From NCBI RefSeq assembly GCF_025698545.1, contig NC_068565.1:3534001-3598000 (forward strand): a DNA stretch of 64,000 bases. Reading direction: 5' to 3'. Below are positions 23,811 through 34,321 of the stretch, piece by piece (position 1 is the stretch's first letter; every line of letters begins with the position of its first letter). Below the pieces are notes generated by a model. That model had not been told where the DNA came from, made no database searches, and saw only the letters and a list, made by a program, of their open reading frames with translations. This DNA is from Gossypium raimondii (taxonomy: Eukaryota > Streptophyta > Magnoliopsida > Malvales > Malvaceae). Position numbers and translations under genes: made by a program.

Positions 23811-24503
23811 CATAGTCCTCTTTTTCTGAGACTGTAAAACCCTCTGGTTGTTACATGTAAATATCCTCCTCAAGTTCTCCATACAAAAATACAGTTTTTA
23901 CATCTAACTGTTCAAGCTCTAAATCATGTATAGCCACAATGCCAAGCAAAGCTCGAATCGAACTATGTTTCACAATTGGGGAGAACACATCTGTGAAGTC
24001 CACTCCTAAAATTTGACTGTAACCCTTTGCAACAAGTTTTGTTTTGTATCTAGGTTCTTCAACTCCTGGAGTCCCTTATTTCTCTTTAAACACCCATTTA
24101 CAATGAACAACTTTTTTACCGTTAGGAAGTTTCACAAGATCGTATGTTTTGTTTTTGTGGAGTGATTCCATCTCCTCTTGCATAGCAAACATCCACTTTT
24201 TTTTAGTCTTCATAGCTAAACGCATCAGAATAATTAGATGGCTCTTGATTTGCATCTATATCTTCAGCCACATTTAAAGCATAAGCAACTAGATCAGTCT
24301 TAGCATACTTCTTTGGAGGTTTAATTTCTCTTCTAGTTCTGTTTTTAGCGATAGAGTATTATGGTGAAGAAGCAGCTCTATTTTAAATTTTTTTGTACTG
24401 GCTTGAGGAGTAGACTCTGTTGTAGATTCTAGATTAATCTAATGCTCTACCTGCTTTTGATTTTCTTTATTTGAAGAGTCTTTAAGAGATAAGTTAGGTC
24501 ACA
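23811..24503 (-). pseudogene. Copia integrase end / reverse transcriptase start, broken
   Basis: Diverged coding sequence of the integrase C-terminus and N-terminal reverse transcriptase, read on the minus strand in several frames. No frame exceeds 60 codons. It is interrupted at 24503 by the nested element. Confidence 0.6.
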
Positions 24504-27319
24504 TGTAACAACCCGGTTTGACTCTAATCGGAATAGTGGTTTTGGGACCACAAATCTGAGTCCTAAAAATATTTCAATATTATTTTGTGTGTTTACTTTG
24601 TGTGCATTTGATTGTGTGAAATTTTCGTGTTTTAATTTTGTTGTTTGAGTGTCCGATTAAATAAAAGGATTAAATCGCGAAAAATAAAAATTTAGGGGTT
24701 AATTATAAAAGCACCTAATTGTTGTTGTCTTTTTAAATGGAAGGACTTATGATGCAATAAGACCATAAAGTAGTGAGTGGGTGATAATGGTCAAAAATGA
24801 CCTTATATTATAAGGTTTATATAATTTGTATTAAAGGTTAATATAGTAAACTAATAATTAAATAAACATATGATATAATAAATCAATTGAAGCCATTATT
24901 TTCATTCTTCCTTTGCCGAAAGTTAGAAAAACAAATAGGGTTTAAAAGCTTTGAGGCATCCGGTCATTAACAAGCTTAATTCAAGGTATGTTTTACTTCG
25001 GTTTTTGATAATTTTTACGTTTTTGAGATCGTTGCTTCGTGTTCTTCAAAACCCATATCTTAATTTTGTGAATTGTGGATGATTTTGAAATGTGCCATTG
25101 ATGAATGCTTGAGTTTTATGATGTTAGTAGGTGAAATATGAAATATATTTGTTAGATTAATATATTTTGTATTGGAATTTTTAGTGAAATTGAGTAAATA
25201 GGGCTAAATTGTGAAATTAAATTTTTGGGGAACTAAAGTGTGAAATAAATGCAATGTGTGGACTTGTATGAGAACCATGAATATTCGGCCCTTGTGTGGT
25301 ATGGGCAAATTTTGTATAAATTGTGTTTTATGCAATAGGGACTAAATTGCAAAAAGTGTAAATATTACGGGCAAAATAGTAATTTGCCAAATTATGTGTT
25401 TTTGGATTAAATTGAATGTGTTAATAAATAAATTATCTTATTTTGAATATATTTAGATCGAGAACCAAAGAAATCGGAGTTAGATCGGCGAAAAGCCAAA
25501 TTAGTCGAATAATCGTCCGACTTCGATTTTCCATCGTCCGAGGTAAGTCTATTAGCTATTTAATGTTATTAAATCAATATATATATATGTATGAATATCT
25601 ATTATGTTGTTGTTGAGCTATAATTAAAAGTAATTTAATTGAATAAATTCAAATTATAAATGGTATAAATATGTATATACAATGTTCAAATATATAGGTA
25701 TATGCTTATATAAATTTTTGAACTAAGTTAAAGTTTGAATGGTATAAAGTTATATATATATAAATTCAAATAATTATATATGTATCTATATGTATACATA
25801 TACTTGAATTTGGTTGGTTGTATGAGAGTTATATATATGTGCACTTAAGATTCAAATATATGTAAGTAAAACATGTATAAATTCTTGCTTAAATTAAAGA
25901 TATGTATAATACATATGTATACATAAGTTTCGAACATATAGATGTATGTAAAAACATTTGGGTTTGATTAAAAGTATGTATGTTGTAATTGTACGATAAT
26001 TTGAATAAGTAAGTATATGGAGTTGGAACATCTATATATATATATGAATAAGTCTTGATTATATTTTAAGGTATAAATGTTAAAACGTACTTGGGAGTTC
26101 GAATATATCTAAATGTATATTTGTGTATGATTCTTGAATTGAATCGAATGTATGATTCATAAACTCTTTTGTGATTGAATATGGACTACAATGAATGTGT
26201 GTTTTTGTTAATAAGTATTTGAGGAAATTATTCTATATATGGGAAAATTGAGATTTTCAAGCATAGCGCTTAGCGTGCTTATTGCGGTGAAACACTTGAG
26301 ACTATATGTCTAGCGTGCTTAATGGGTGAAATATTTCAGACTATATGTCTAGCGGGCTAAGTGCTTGGTGTCTTGAATCGAGCTTAAAGCCTAAAGGTGC
26401 TAAATGCTTAGGTGAATCTGCTTTTAAGTATGTGATTAGGTGTACAATTATATGATTTTGGATATATTTAATTGATAAGTATATTTATATATATACATTT
26501 GGCTAAGTGCGTTTGATGATTATATATATATATATCCGCTTATACAATTGAGAAATATATATATGCTCGGGATTATGCATTTGATAAATATATACTTTTA
26601 AATATTCGTACACATATTTGATTAGTAACTATATATGCATTCGAGATATATATATATACCTTGGTTTATAAGTATTTGATGAAAATGAATGCATTCGTTC
26701 ATATGTATTAGATTTGTATTGGTTTAAAGTTTAAAATGAGTATTCATACACATTCGGTTATGATATGTGTATAATATATATATGCTCGATTGTATACATT
26801 CGTTGTAATGTTGTTTGGTATAAAATATATATTCAATTGATCGCTTTCGACGTGTATGCATATCGTCTATAAATGAAATGGTCTCGAGTACAATAATATA
26901 TAAATATTAGTTATTCGTGTTAATTGAAATCTCAATGAAATAGATTAAAAAGTAACTTTATTTATATATTTATATACATTTAGTTATGTTGTAGACTTAC
27001 TAAGCTATAAAAGCTTACTTTGTTTGTTTTCGTCCATTTGCTTTTATAGATTTTGGAGACGCGTTTGAGCTCGGGATCATCAAGATAGTCCATCACACTA
27101 TCGACTTCTTTTGGTATTTTGTTAAATATTTGAACTCAATCTTATGGCATGTATAGGTTTGAGTATGATGTTAATTACATTTTGATTGTAAATTATAATA
27201 GCTATGCGAAAGTAATTAAATTTTTACGTTGTGATCAGTTTGGTTTTAACATTGTTGAATTTGTTCGGTAATGCCTCGTAACCCTAATTCAGCGACGGAT
27301 ACGGGTTAGGGGTGTTACA
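24504..27319. mobile_element. Solo-LTR-like element, 2.8 kb, nested in the copia element
   Basis: Ends TGTAACAACCCGG and GGGGTGTTACA, framed by the perfect 5-bp duplication TCACA (24499-24503 and 27320-27324). It has TG...CA termini, no primer site, no polypurine tract and no coding frame, so it is best read as a large solo LTR of a gypsy element, or a non-autonomous derivative. It holds AT dinucleotide-rich stretches (25560-26900) and short direct repeats with AGACTATATGTCTAGCG near 26300-26355. The fragment at 2629-3560 has a related terminus. Confidence 0.8.
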
Positions 27320-27324
27320 TCACA

Positions 27325-28360
27325 TAACAGTTTCATAAAAAACAACATCTCTACTAATCACAACATTTCTATTTTTAGGACACCATAACTTATACCCTTT
27401 TACACCAGCTTTATAACCAAGAAAAACATATTTAATGGATCTCAATTCCAATTTTCCATTATCAACATGAGCATACGCAGGACACCCAAAGATCTTTAAA
27501 TCAGAATAGTCAGCAGGATTACCAAACCATACCTCTTGTGGAGTCTTTTTCTCAATGGCAACGGATGGAGATCGGTTGATCAAAAAACATGCAGTAGAGG
27601 CTACTTCGGCCCAAAATGACTTTGGTAAGTTGGCATTTGACAACATACATCAAACCTTCTCCATGATCATTTTGTTCATTCGTTCTGCAATGCTATTTTG
27701 CTGTGGAGTATAACGAACTGTCAGGTGTCTCACAATCCTTTCTAACTTGCACAATTTATTAAACTCATCAGAGTAGAACTCTAAGCCACTGTTTGTGTGG
27801 AGGTATTTTATTTGTTTTCCAGTCTATTTTTCAACCATAGTTTTCCAAGACTTAAATGCAAAAAAGACATCGCTTTTCTGCTTTAAAAAGAACTCCCAAA
27901 CTTTTCTGGAAAAACCATAAATAAAAGTTAGCATATAATTAGCTCCATCTCTCGAAGGCACTCTGGATGGCCCTCACAGATCAAAATGAATATACTCTAA
28001 TGTTTCTTTCGTGTTATGGATTCCTCTAGTGAATTGAATTCTCTTTTGCTTCCCAAAAACGTAATTCTCACAGAACTTCAGTTTGTAAAATCCTTGCCCA
28101 AGAAGAAGTCATCTTTTTCCCAATTATGCCATGTCATTCTCACTCATATGCCCTAGGTATATATGCCAAAGTTTAGTAATATCATCATCTGACAAGGAAG
28201 AGGATGCGACAGCTGTATCACCAGTAACAATAAAACTTTGCAAAACATATAACTTTGCAGTTTTTCTCTGCCATTTCATTACAACGAGGGAACCTTTGGA
28301 AATCTTTAAAAACTCCACTTTCAGTTGTGTATTTGTACCCTTTTGAATCAAATGCACTCA
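27325..28360 (-). pseudogene. Copia integrase region relic
   Basis: The minus strand carries the GAG-pre-integrase zinc-type segment (LWHIYLGHMSENDMA, 28124-28200) and, nearer the left, the integrase segment MLSNANLPKSFWAEVASTAC with NRSPSVAIEKKTPQE and IFGCPAYAHV (27320-27646). Stops divide them. Confidence 0.9.
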
Positions 28361-28549
28361 ACGAAATTAACTTTCTCTTCAATTTTGGAACATGTCGTAC
28401 GTCACTAAGTGTCTGACAAGTCCATCAAACATCTTAACTTTAATTGCTCCAACACCTACAATTCTACATGAAGCATTATTTCCCATCAAAACAACACCTT
28501 CAAACACTGTTTCGTAAGTTGTAAACCAATCCTGATTGGGACTCATGTA

Positions 28550-29480
28550 GAAGGTGTAGCCCGAATCAATGACTCACTCCTCGCTCACTTTAGAATTGTA
28601 GATAGAAACGACTAAAAGTTCACCATCGCTGTAGTCTTCTACAACATCAATTTTACCAAAATTTTCTGGTTGTTTTCCATTTTGATTCGCAACCTCCCTT
28701 TTGATATTGTTTTGTAGCTTATAGCACTCAGATTTAATGTGCCCTTTCTTCTTGCAGAAGTTACAAGATTTACCTCTGTTTGAAGACTTTGATCTACCTT
28801 TAGATTTACCGTGAGGATTCCATTCTTGTGTCGTTCCATGATCATTATCAACATTCCGATCTTATCTTCTATGAACAATGTAACCCTCTCACTGAGAGTT
28901 AGTTTTAACTACAAGATGTTTCATCTTATCATATAAGGTTAAAGAATCATAAACCTCATCAATTGTGAGAGACTCAAGGCTATATAAAATGGCATCTCTA
29001 AAGGTTGAATAAAACGGGGACAACAAACAAAGTAGAATCAACTCTAGATCTTCCTTATCATACTGAACCTCCATGGCTTCCAAGTTTGAGAGAATTTCTT
29101 TAAACATTGTTAAGTGTTCGTGCACAGACGCACCTTCCTCCAAACGATGAGCATAAAAACGCTGCTTCATATGCAGCTTGCTAGTTAGAGTTTTTGACAT
29201 AAATATTTGTTCCGACCTCTTTCATAATCTAGCGGTGGTATTCTCCTTTATCACATCCTGTAAAATTTCATTAGACAAGTGCAGATGTAACTGTGTTAAC
29301 ACGTTTCGATCCTTGCGGTTCTTCTCTTCCACCGTCAATGTTGAAGGCATCTTATCTATCCCTAGCAGGGTTTCCTCTAAGTCTATCTGTGCAAGAACTA
29401 CCTGCATCTTTATCTACCACAACGCGAATCTGGTTTTGCGATCCAACAGCGAAATTTCATACTTCAAATACGCCATTACC
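28550..29480 (-). pseudogene. Copia gag and protease relic
   Basis: The minus strand encodes the gag core (ILSNLEAMEVQYDKEDLELI, 28889-29200), a CCHC zinc knuckle (CNFCKKKGHIKSEC, about 28715-28760) and the protease active-site region (WVIDSGYTF near 28575). Stops at several places. Confidence 0.9.
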
Positions 29481-29504
29481 GTGATTGAGATGAACAAATC
29501 GAAA

Positions 29505-29516
29505 GCTCTGATACCA
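29505..29516 (-). other. Primer binding site, initiator tRNA-Met type
   Basis: On the minus strand TGGTATCAGAGC follows the 5' LTR after a few bases, the usual complement to the 3' end of plant initiator tRNA-Met. Confidence 0.9.
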
Positions 29517-29519
29517 ATT

Positions 29520-29847
29520 TGTGAAAATAGAATGTCGATAATGATAATATATCACAAAGAAAAGAGAAATAAAAATAAAGAACACACAGATTTTTACGTG
29601 GAAACCCTTTCGAAAAAAACCACGGGCAGGTGAGAAGAAAATTCACTATGTAGAATTCGAATGATTTACAAGAGGAGTTTCGACTATATCTATTTATAGG
29701 TTGAAAAAACCCTAATTCTAATCAAAGTCAAATATATTATGCTAATAAATGGTAAATATATTATACTCATAAATATTAAATCTTCTAGAAAGAAGATATA
29801 TTTTGTTTAACTTGACTTGCAAGCAATCTCTTAGAATTTGGGTCACA
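29520..29847 (-). repeat. 5' LTR of the copia element
   Basis: Plus-strand ends TGTGAAAATAG and GGGTCACA; 328 bp. Adjacent to the primer binding site at 29505-29516. Confidence 0.93.
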
Positions 29848-29884
29848 AAATAACATTTTTAACCATACTGAAAACCATTTTTAA

Positions 29885-30840
29885 TCAAATATAAGTACTT
29901 AATATTTAATTAAATTAAAAGAAAAGAGATCAATTCTAAAATTATGTATGGACTTTGATTTAATTTGCAATTGTATATATAAATTTTAATTTGGTGTAAT
30001 TATACACGTGTAACTCTAATTGTGGTTCAAATATATACTTGAAACTTTAATTTTAATTTAACCATAAACATTTAAAGAAATAAAACATCAATTTATTTTT
30101 ATATTGAATAAATATAATTATTTAAGTGTGCAATATATAAATATAAAATGATGTTATATCAATAATTGTGTTAATAATTTATAAGAATTGGATCATATCA
30201 AAATTTCATATATAAAATTATTAAAATTTATATATAGAATTGTACATTAAACCCAGTGCATGTATACATAATTAATAGATTGTACATAGGAAGTAAGTTT
30301 TGCTTAGTGTAATATAACTGTCATTCAAGATTACGCATTCATTTCAGACAAAGCACACCATTTGAAATTCAAGTTTTGATTCAGATTCTTTCTTTTCTTT
30401 TTTTAATAAAATCTCTATGAAAGTTTTTATTTCTTTAATTCCTTAACGGTAGTGATTTTAGGTTATGGAGAAAAGGAGTGAAAAGTTGTGATTTTTGTGG
30501 AAGTGGGTATTTTTCTGTTTTAATAGTTTTAGAAATGGGTTTGATGGAGATTTCAATAATGCTTCATGTTGGATTAGTTTTGTTGCTGCTTTGGATGCTT
30601 TCTCAATTCAATCTTTGCCATCCACTTGCTTATTTCCTGTCTCTCGTCTACCTCTATTTGGTAATTCATTCATCTTCTACTAAGAATAAAAATTGAATCT
30701 TTTTTTCTTTATTTTTGAACTTGGATTGAACTTTTTTGTATTGTTTTTGTTACAAAAATTCCTTTTATTTCTTTGTTCATCAAAGGTTCATGAAATGTAT
30801 GTGACGAGATTGAGGAAGAAATTGGAGTTGGAGGAAATGC
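29885..30840 (+). pseudogene. Truncated duplicate of the SMP/C2 gene, promoter plus exons 1-2
   Basis: Diverged copy of 57410-58045. It includes the 5' leader, exon 1 (30544-30660, MEISIMLHVGLVL with a transmembrane segment) and the start of exon 2 from 30786 (VHEMYVTRLRKKLEL). Homology stops inside exon 2 near 30840, where the DNA switches to LRK10L downstream flank (ACAAAGAAACTAGA). Splice sites are preserved, so a short transcript is possible, but the SMP and C2 parts are missing. Confidence 0.9.
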
Positions 30841-31314
30841 ACAAAGAAACTAGACATGTCAACAACAAAACAATAATGCCAACTGTAATGGGCCAATTTT
30901 GGCCTAGACCTAATAAACCAAATTAAAATAAAAAAATAGAAATCCAATTTTAAATGTCCATTTACATTGGGCCAGCAAGGCCCAAATCATAACCCAAACC
31001 AACATTAGCCCAATACCCAATTACAAACCCAAGCCCAAAACAAAACTAAAAATTAAAAACCCCTAGGCTGCAAGCCTTAGCCGCCGCCTCCAACTACCTT
31101 CAGCCAAACCGACTGCCGCCACTCCCCACGCGCAGCAGTCACGCACAACCTCCCCCACGTACACCTCGCCTCCAGCTAACCTGCGCAACAAATGGCAAAA
31201 CAGACGCAAAAAAATTGCGAAAATTACAAACAGAAAAGTAGCGAGGCAACAACAATCGCAAATAACAGAATGTAAATAGCTTTTTGATTTTATTTTATTC
31301 GGCTATATAAAGCC

Positions 31315-31591
31315 TAATAAGAACTGAAATCGAGCAGAGAATTTGGAGGAAGAAAGAGAGGAGAAAACAGATAACAAAATTCTTCTGTAATTCGATAACC
31401 TCCTTCCCATGCAGCACTTGCATATTTCAAGCAAAAGAAAACATAACAAACAGTAACTAATACTCACCAAAACGCACCGTCCAATTAACAACTAAAACTC
31501 ACCGTTTAACTAATACCCAAAACTCCCCGTTTTCAGTAACTAAATCAATTTTAGCTAATTCTTTTTCCTGCTATTATTCTATCCCGTAACA
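31315..31591 (-). repeat. 3' LTR of the host-gene-carrying retrotransposon
   Basis: Plus-strand ends TAATAAGAAC and ATCCCGTAACA; the expected TG-type end is changed to TA by one substitution. It lacks the ~18-bp purine insert seen in the right LTR near 34060. Confidence 0.9.
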
Positions 31592-31604
31592 ATACTCCCT
31601 CCCA
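31592..31604 (-). other. Polypurine tract
   Basis: On the minus strand GTGGGAGGGAGTAT lies directly before the 3' LTR. This is the plus-strand DNA primer site of LTR elements. Confidence 0.75.
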
Positions 31605-31639
31605 CAAACACATCCTTGACCTCAAGGATGAAGATGAGG

Positions 31640-32781
31640 AAATTTGGACTGAATAGCAGATAAAGGCTCCCATGTTGCATCTTCCAGTAACTTGATCAAA
31701 TTCTTGTTGCCACACATCTGGGCTTCATCAAGTGGAGTGTTTCCCCATCTGTCTTTGGAAAAAAAACACTAGCCCCAGCCTCTACCAAAAGCTTTACCAT
31801 GATATATAAGCCTTCAGAGGCAGCTACATGAAGGGGGGTTCAATGGTCGTAATCTCTAGAGTTAGGATCAACTCCATTAGACAAAAGCCTTCTCAAAAAG
31901 TTTGAGTCCCCCTTTGCCACTGCCGTACACAGATAACTACCAGTATCATCTATGTTTAAGGAAGCTCCTTCTTTAATTCGTAAAGCAGCAAGATTGTCGT
32001 GACCATTTTTTATTGATTCTAGCAAGGGTGTATTTCTGAACTTATCTTTAAGATTGATATCTACCGAGTGTCGAATAAGAAAACTTGTAATATCTTCATA
32101 TCCTTTCGATGCAGTAAGATGCGAGGGAGATTTTCCATCACAATCGGTTTTGTTAGGATCAGCTCCCACTCGTATCAAAATTTTGAGCTGATAAAAATCT
32201 CCATTATATGCAACACCATTCACCCTCAAAGCTAGCTCAGCTTCTTGTCTTCCGATGTGAAATGAAATGTTCGATTCCAGTTGCTTAACTCAGAGATTGG
32301 ATTCTTTTCCCTCCAACACACCATGACAAACAAAATAGAGTTGATCCACAACATTTCCCTGTTCCATTATTACTTCTCCTGAGAGAAAAAATTCTTCATG
32401 GAGTCTAATAACAATCTGATTAATAAAATCTAAAGAGCATTCCTTGAAAAGAGATGCATTTTCAATGTATGGCAGGTATTAAGATTGGGAAATCTTAGCT
32501 CTGATAGAGATGGGAACATCCTGAAGAACGACAGCCTCAGTTCATGTGCTTTCGTACTGTAAACGCAAGTGGCCTTTGATCTGATTGCGGTGATCCCTTT
32601 CAAGTTTATTTCTATTCATATACTTAATAACATCTGCCATTTTATCTCTGAACTTCTCTTTCTTGGATCCTTTTACGATTAATGCTGTCATGTTACCAAT
32701 GAGATAGGCACCAAGAATCATGTCAAAGGAGACATATATCATAATGAATATCATTTCCCTCATATTGACTGCATGTATGTC
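31640..32781 (-). pseudogene. Captured cDNA of a SKOR/GORK-type outward K+ channel
   Basis: Intron-free. In order: residues just after the pore (DIHAVNMREMIF), the last membrane helix (DMILGAYLIGNMTALI), the C-linker (FRDKMADVIKYMNRN), part of the cyclic-nucleotide-binding-like domain (YLPYIENASLFKEC ... EQGNVVDQLYFVCHG), an internal deletion, then ankyrin repeats (RVGADPNKTDCDGKSP, HSVDINLKDKFRNTPL, LLSNGVDPNSRDYDH) and, past a TGA, a last repeat with a shift near 31765. Voltage sensor and pore filter are absent. Stops lie near 32540, 32480, 32290 and 31840. SKOR/GORK channels release K+ to xylem or from guard cells; this copy cannot form a channel. Confidence 0.92.
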
Positions 32782-33335
32782 TTCATATTCCATGTCAAAT
32801 GCCAGAGCAGCATTTCCCGCAACTGTATGGCCATGGTCCCCAGAAAGTCCAGATGCAATAAAAATACCCTGCTATTGTGCCCTTTGAAGCTCTTGCTCTA
32901 GTTCTGTAAGCCTGAGTCGACTACTCTCAAGCTGCTGGACATAGGTTTTTTTCCTCAATCTACTATTCCTTGCAGCTTCTCGATTCTGAGCAAGCCTGCG
33001 AAGTGTCTTTTGATCATTACTTTTTGACTTGGATTGATCTATCGTTTTCACCATTACAGCTCCATGTTGAACTCCATGAAGCTGGTTTTTATGGTTAGTG
33101 TCAACATCAGTCGAAGTGTCAGTCTGTTGGCTATAATCGGCAAGGCCAGAGTCAGCCCAGTTCTTAATTTGGCCATTTCCCAAGAAGGCACCCAATGTTG
33201 CACCCTTCTGGTACATGAATTGCCCTGTATCTAAACACCCCATTCCACTTGAAACTGTCGCTGTTGCACCAATGCTCGTGTTCAAGGCACCATAGTGCAA
33301 GGTATTAGCAACAACACCAACATTGTTGGATTTTA
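32782..33335 (-). pseudogene. Captured cDNA of a TGA-type bZIP transcription factor
   Basis: Intron-free, in frame with the gag before it and the channel after it. An N-terminal region with SNNVGVVANTLHYGALNTS and DYSQQTDTSTDVDTNHKNQL leads to the basic region NREAARNSRLRKK (N-x7-R preserved) and a leucine zipper (YVQQLESSRLRLTELEQEL). After a TAG near 32874 the frame continues with QGIFIASGLSGDHGH and ALAFDMEY, typical of TGA factors just before their DOG1-like domain, which is missing. TGA factors bind TGACG and act in defence and development; the long N-terminal part suggests the TGA9/TGA10 side. Such genes have introns, so the copy came through RNA. Confidence 0.92.
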
Positions 33336-33996
33336 AACTAGAAATGGAGCCTTCTTGTTTCAAGTTGACCAGCTCCCTTATCGAATCCCAAAACGGCTTA
33401 CATCCAAAACGATCTTGAAGGCTCTTTATATACGTCGGCCAAGACGGCATTTGCAAGCCTCCATTCCTCTGAGAATAGAAATGATGCCATTCTAACGCTT
33501 TGCCTTCTAAGTTCAACATCACCATGCGGACCTTACTCACTTCAGGTATGCCTTCCGCTTCAAAATACTATTCCAATTTGGTCCACCATACTCGAAAATC
33601 ATTTCCATCGAACTTAGGACACTCTAATCGACTGGTTTTAGTAAAAACTCCTACTTCATAAGAAGGATCTCGCACATGCACACTACCTCCATCCGTGACA
33701 AAGGGTTCCGTCTGTCCTTGTGGTAAGTTAATGGTTTTAGGTAAGAACCCAGGAGGAGCTCCCAAAACCCTCTTTCCTTTAACAACTGCAGCATTTACCG
33801 ATGAACCAGTTGGTGGTGGCCCGAAATACTGAACCAACAACGACTGTAAGTCACCTCGAAACTTCGTTTTGAACTCCTGTAGTCGAGATTCCATCTTGGC
33901 CTCCAGATGCGCGATTTCCTCTTGGATTTTTGAGATTTCCTGCTACATATTGCCCACCTCTTTCTGCAACCTCGTAGAAACACCATCGCCGGCCAT
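33336..33996 (-). pseudogene. Gypsy-type gag fragment with internal stops
   Basis: The frame starts with MAGDGVSTRLQKEVGN at 33996. It holds a coiled-coil-like stretch (EEIAHLEAKMESRLQEFK), a Pro-rich spacer and a retrotransposon gag core (CPKFDGNDFRVWWTKLE, LEGKALEWHHFYSQ, KSLQDRFG). In-frame TAG codons occur near 33945 and 33565, where Gln would fit. The gag sequence passes into the bZIP segment after LKQEGSISSL without a frame change. Confidence 0.88.
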
Positions 33997-34013
33997 CAAA
34001 AGGGATCGTGAAA

Positions 34014-34026
34014 GCTCTGATACCTT
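34014..34026 (-). other. Primer binding site, initiator tRNA-Met type
   Basis: On the minus strand AAGGTATCAGAGC immediately follows the 5' LTR, one mismatch from the usual TGGTATCAGAGC. Confidence 0.8.
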
Positions 34027-34321
34027 TGATAAGAACTAAAATCGAGCAGAGAGTTTGAAGGAAGAAAAGAGAGAAAAGGAAGAAAGAGAGGAGAAAACAG
34101 ATAACAAAATTCTTCTGTAATTCGATAACCTCCTTCCCATGCAGCACTTGCATATTTCAAGCAAAAGAAAACATAACAAACAGTAACTAATACTCACCAA
34201 AACGCACCGTCTAATTAACAACTAAAACTCACCGTTTAACTAATACCCAAAACTCCCCGTTTTCAGTAACTAAATCAATTTTAGCTAATTCTTTTTCCTG
34301 CTCTTATTCTATCCTGTAACA
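34027..34321 (-). repeat. 5' LTR of the host-gene-carrying retrotransposon
   Basis: Plus-strand ends TGATAAGAAC and ATCCTGTAACA. Nearly identical to 31315-31591 apart from a purine-rich ~18-bp indel and a few substitutions. Confidence 0.92.

Larger units (their letters stand above)
22269..29847 (-). mobile_element. Ty1/copia retrotransposon, decayed, with internal insertion
   Basis: Two LTRs (22269-22621 and 29520-29847) begin TGTGA and end TCACA. On the minus strand the order is 5' LTR, primer site, gag, zinc knuckle, protease, integrase, reverse transcriptase, RNase H, 3' LTR, which is copia order. Every coding domain is broken by stops or shifts. A 2.8-kb LTR-like element (24504-27319) sits inside pol. 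I see no clean 5-bp target duplication: the left flank ends in a T run and the right starts AAATA. LTRs differ at many sites, so it is older than its insertion. Confidence 0.93.
31315..34321 (-). mobile_element. LTR retrotransposon carrying two captured host cDNAs
   Basis: Near-identical LTRs (31315-31591 and 34027-34321), a perfect 5-bp target duplication AAGCC (31310-31314, 34322-34326), a primer site next to the right LTR (GGTATCAGAGC, reverse of 34014-34024) and a polypurine tract next to the left LTR (GGGAGGGAGTAT). Orientation is minus. Between them one reading frame runs from about 33996 to 31840: gypsy-type gag, then a TGA bZIP segment, then an outward K+ channel segment. There is no protease, reverse transcriptase or integrase, so it must have moved with enzymes from another element. 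Similar LTRs suggest a fairly recent insertion. Confidence 0.92.

Noticed and set aside
25560-26900. AT dinucleotide-rich stretch considered as a centromere- or matrix-attachment-like region
   Set aside because: It lies wholly within an LTR-like element with exact ends and is explained by it.
29178-29633. 151-codon plus-strand frame
   Set aside because: Antisense shadow of the copia gag and 5' LTR.
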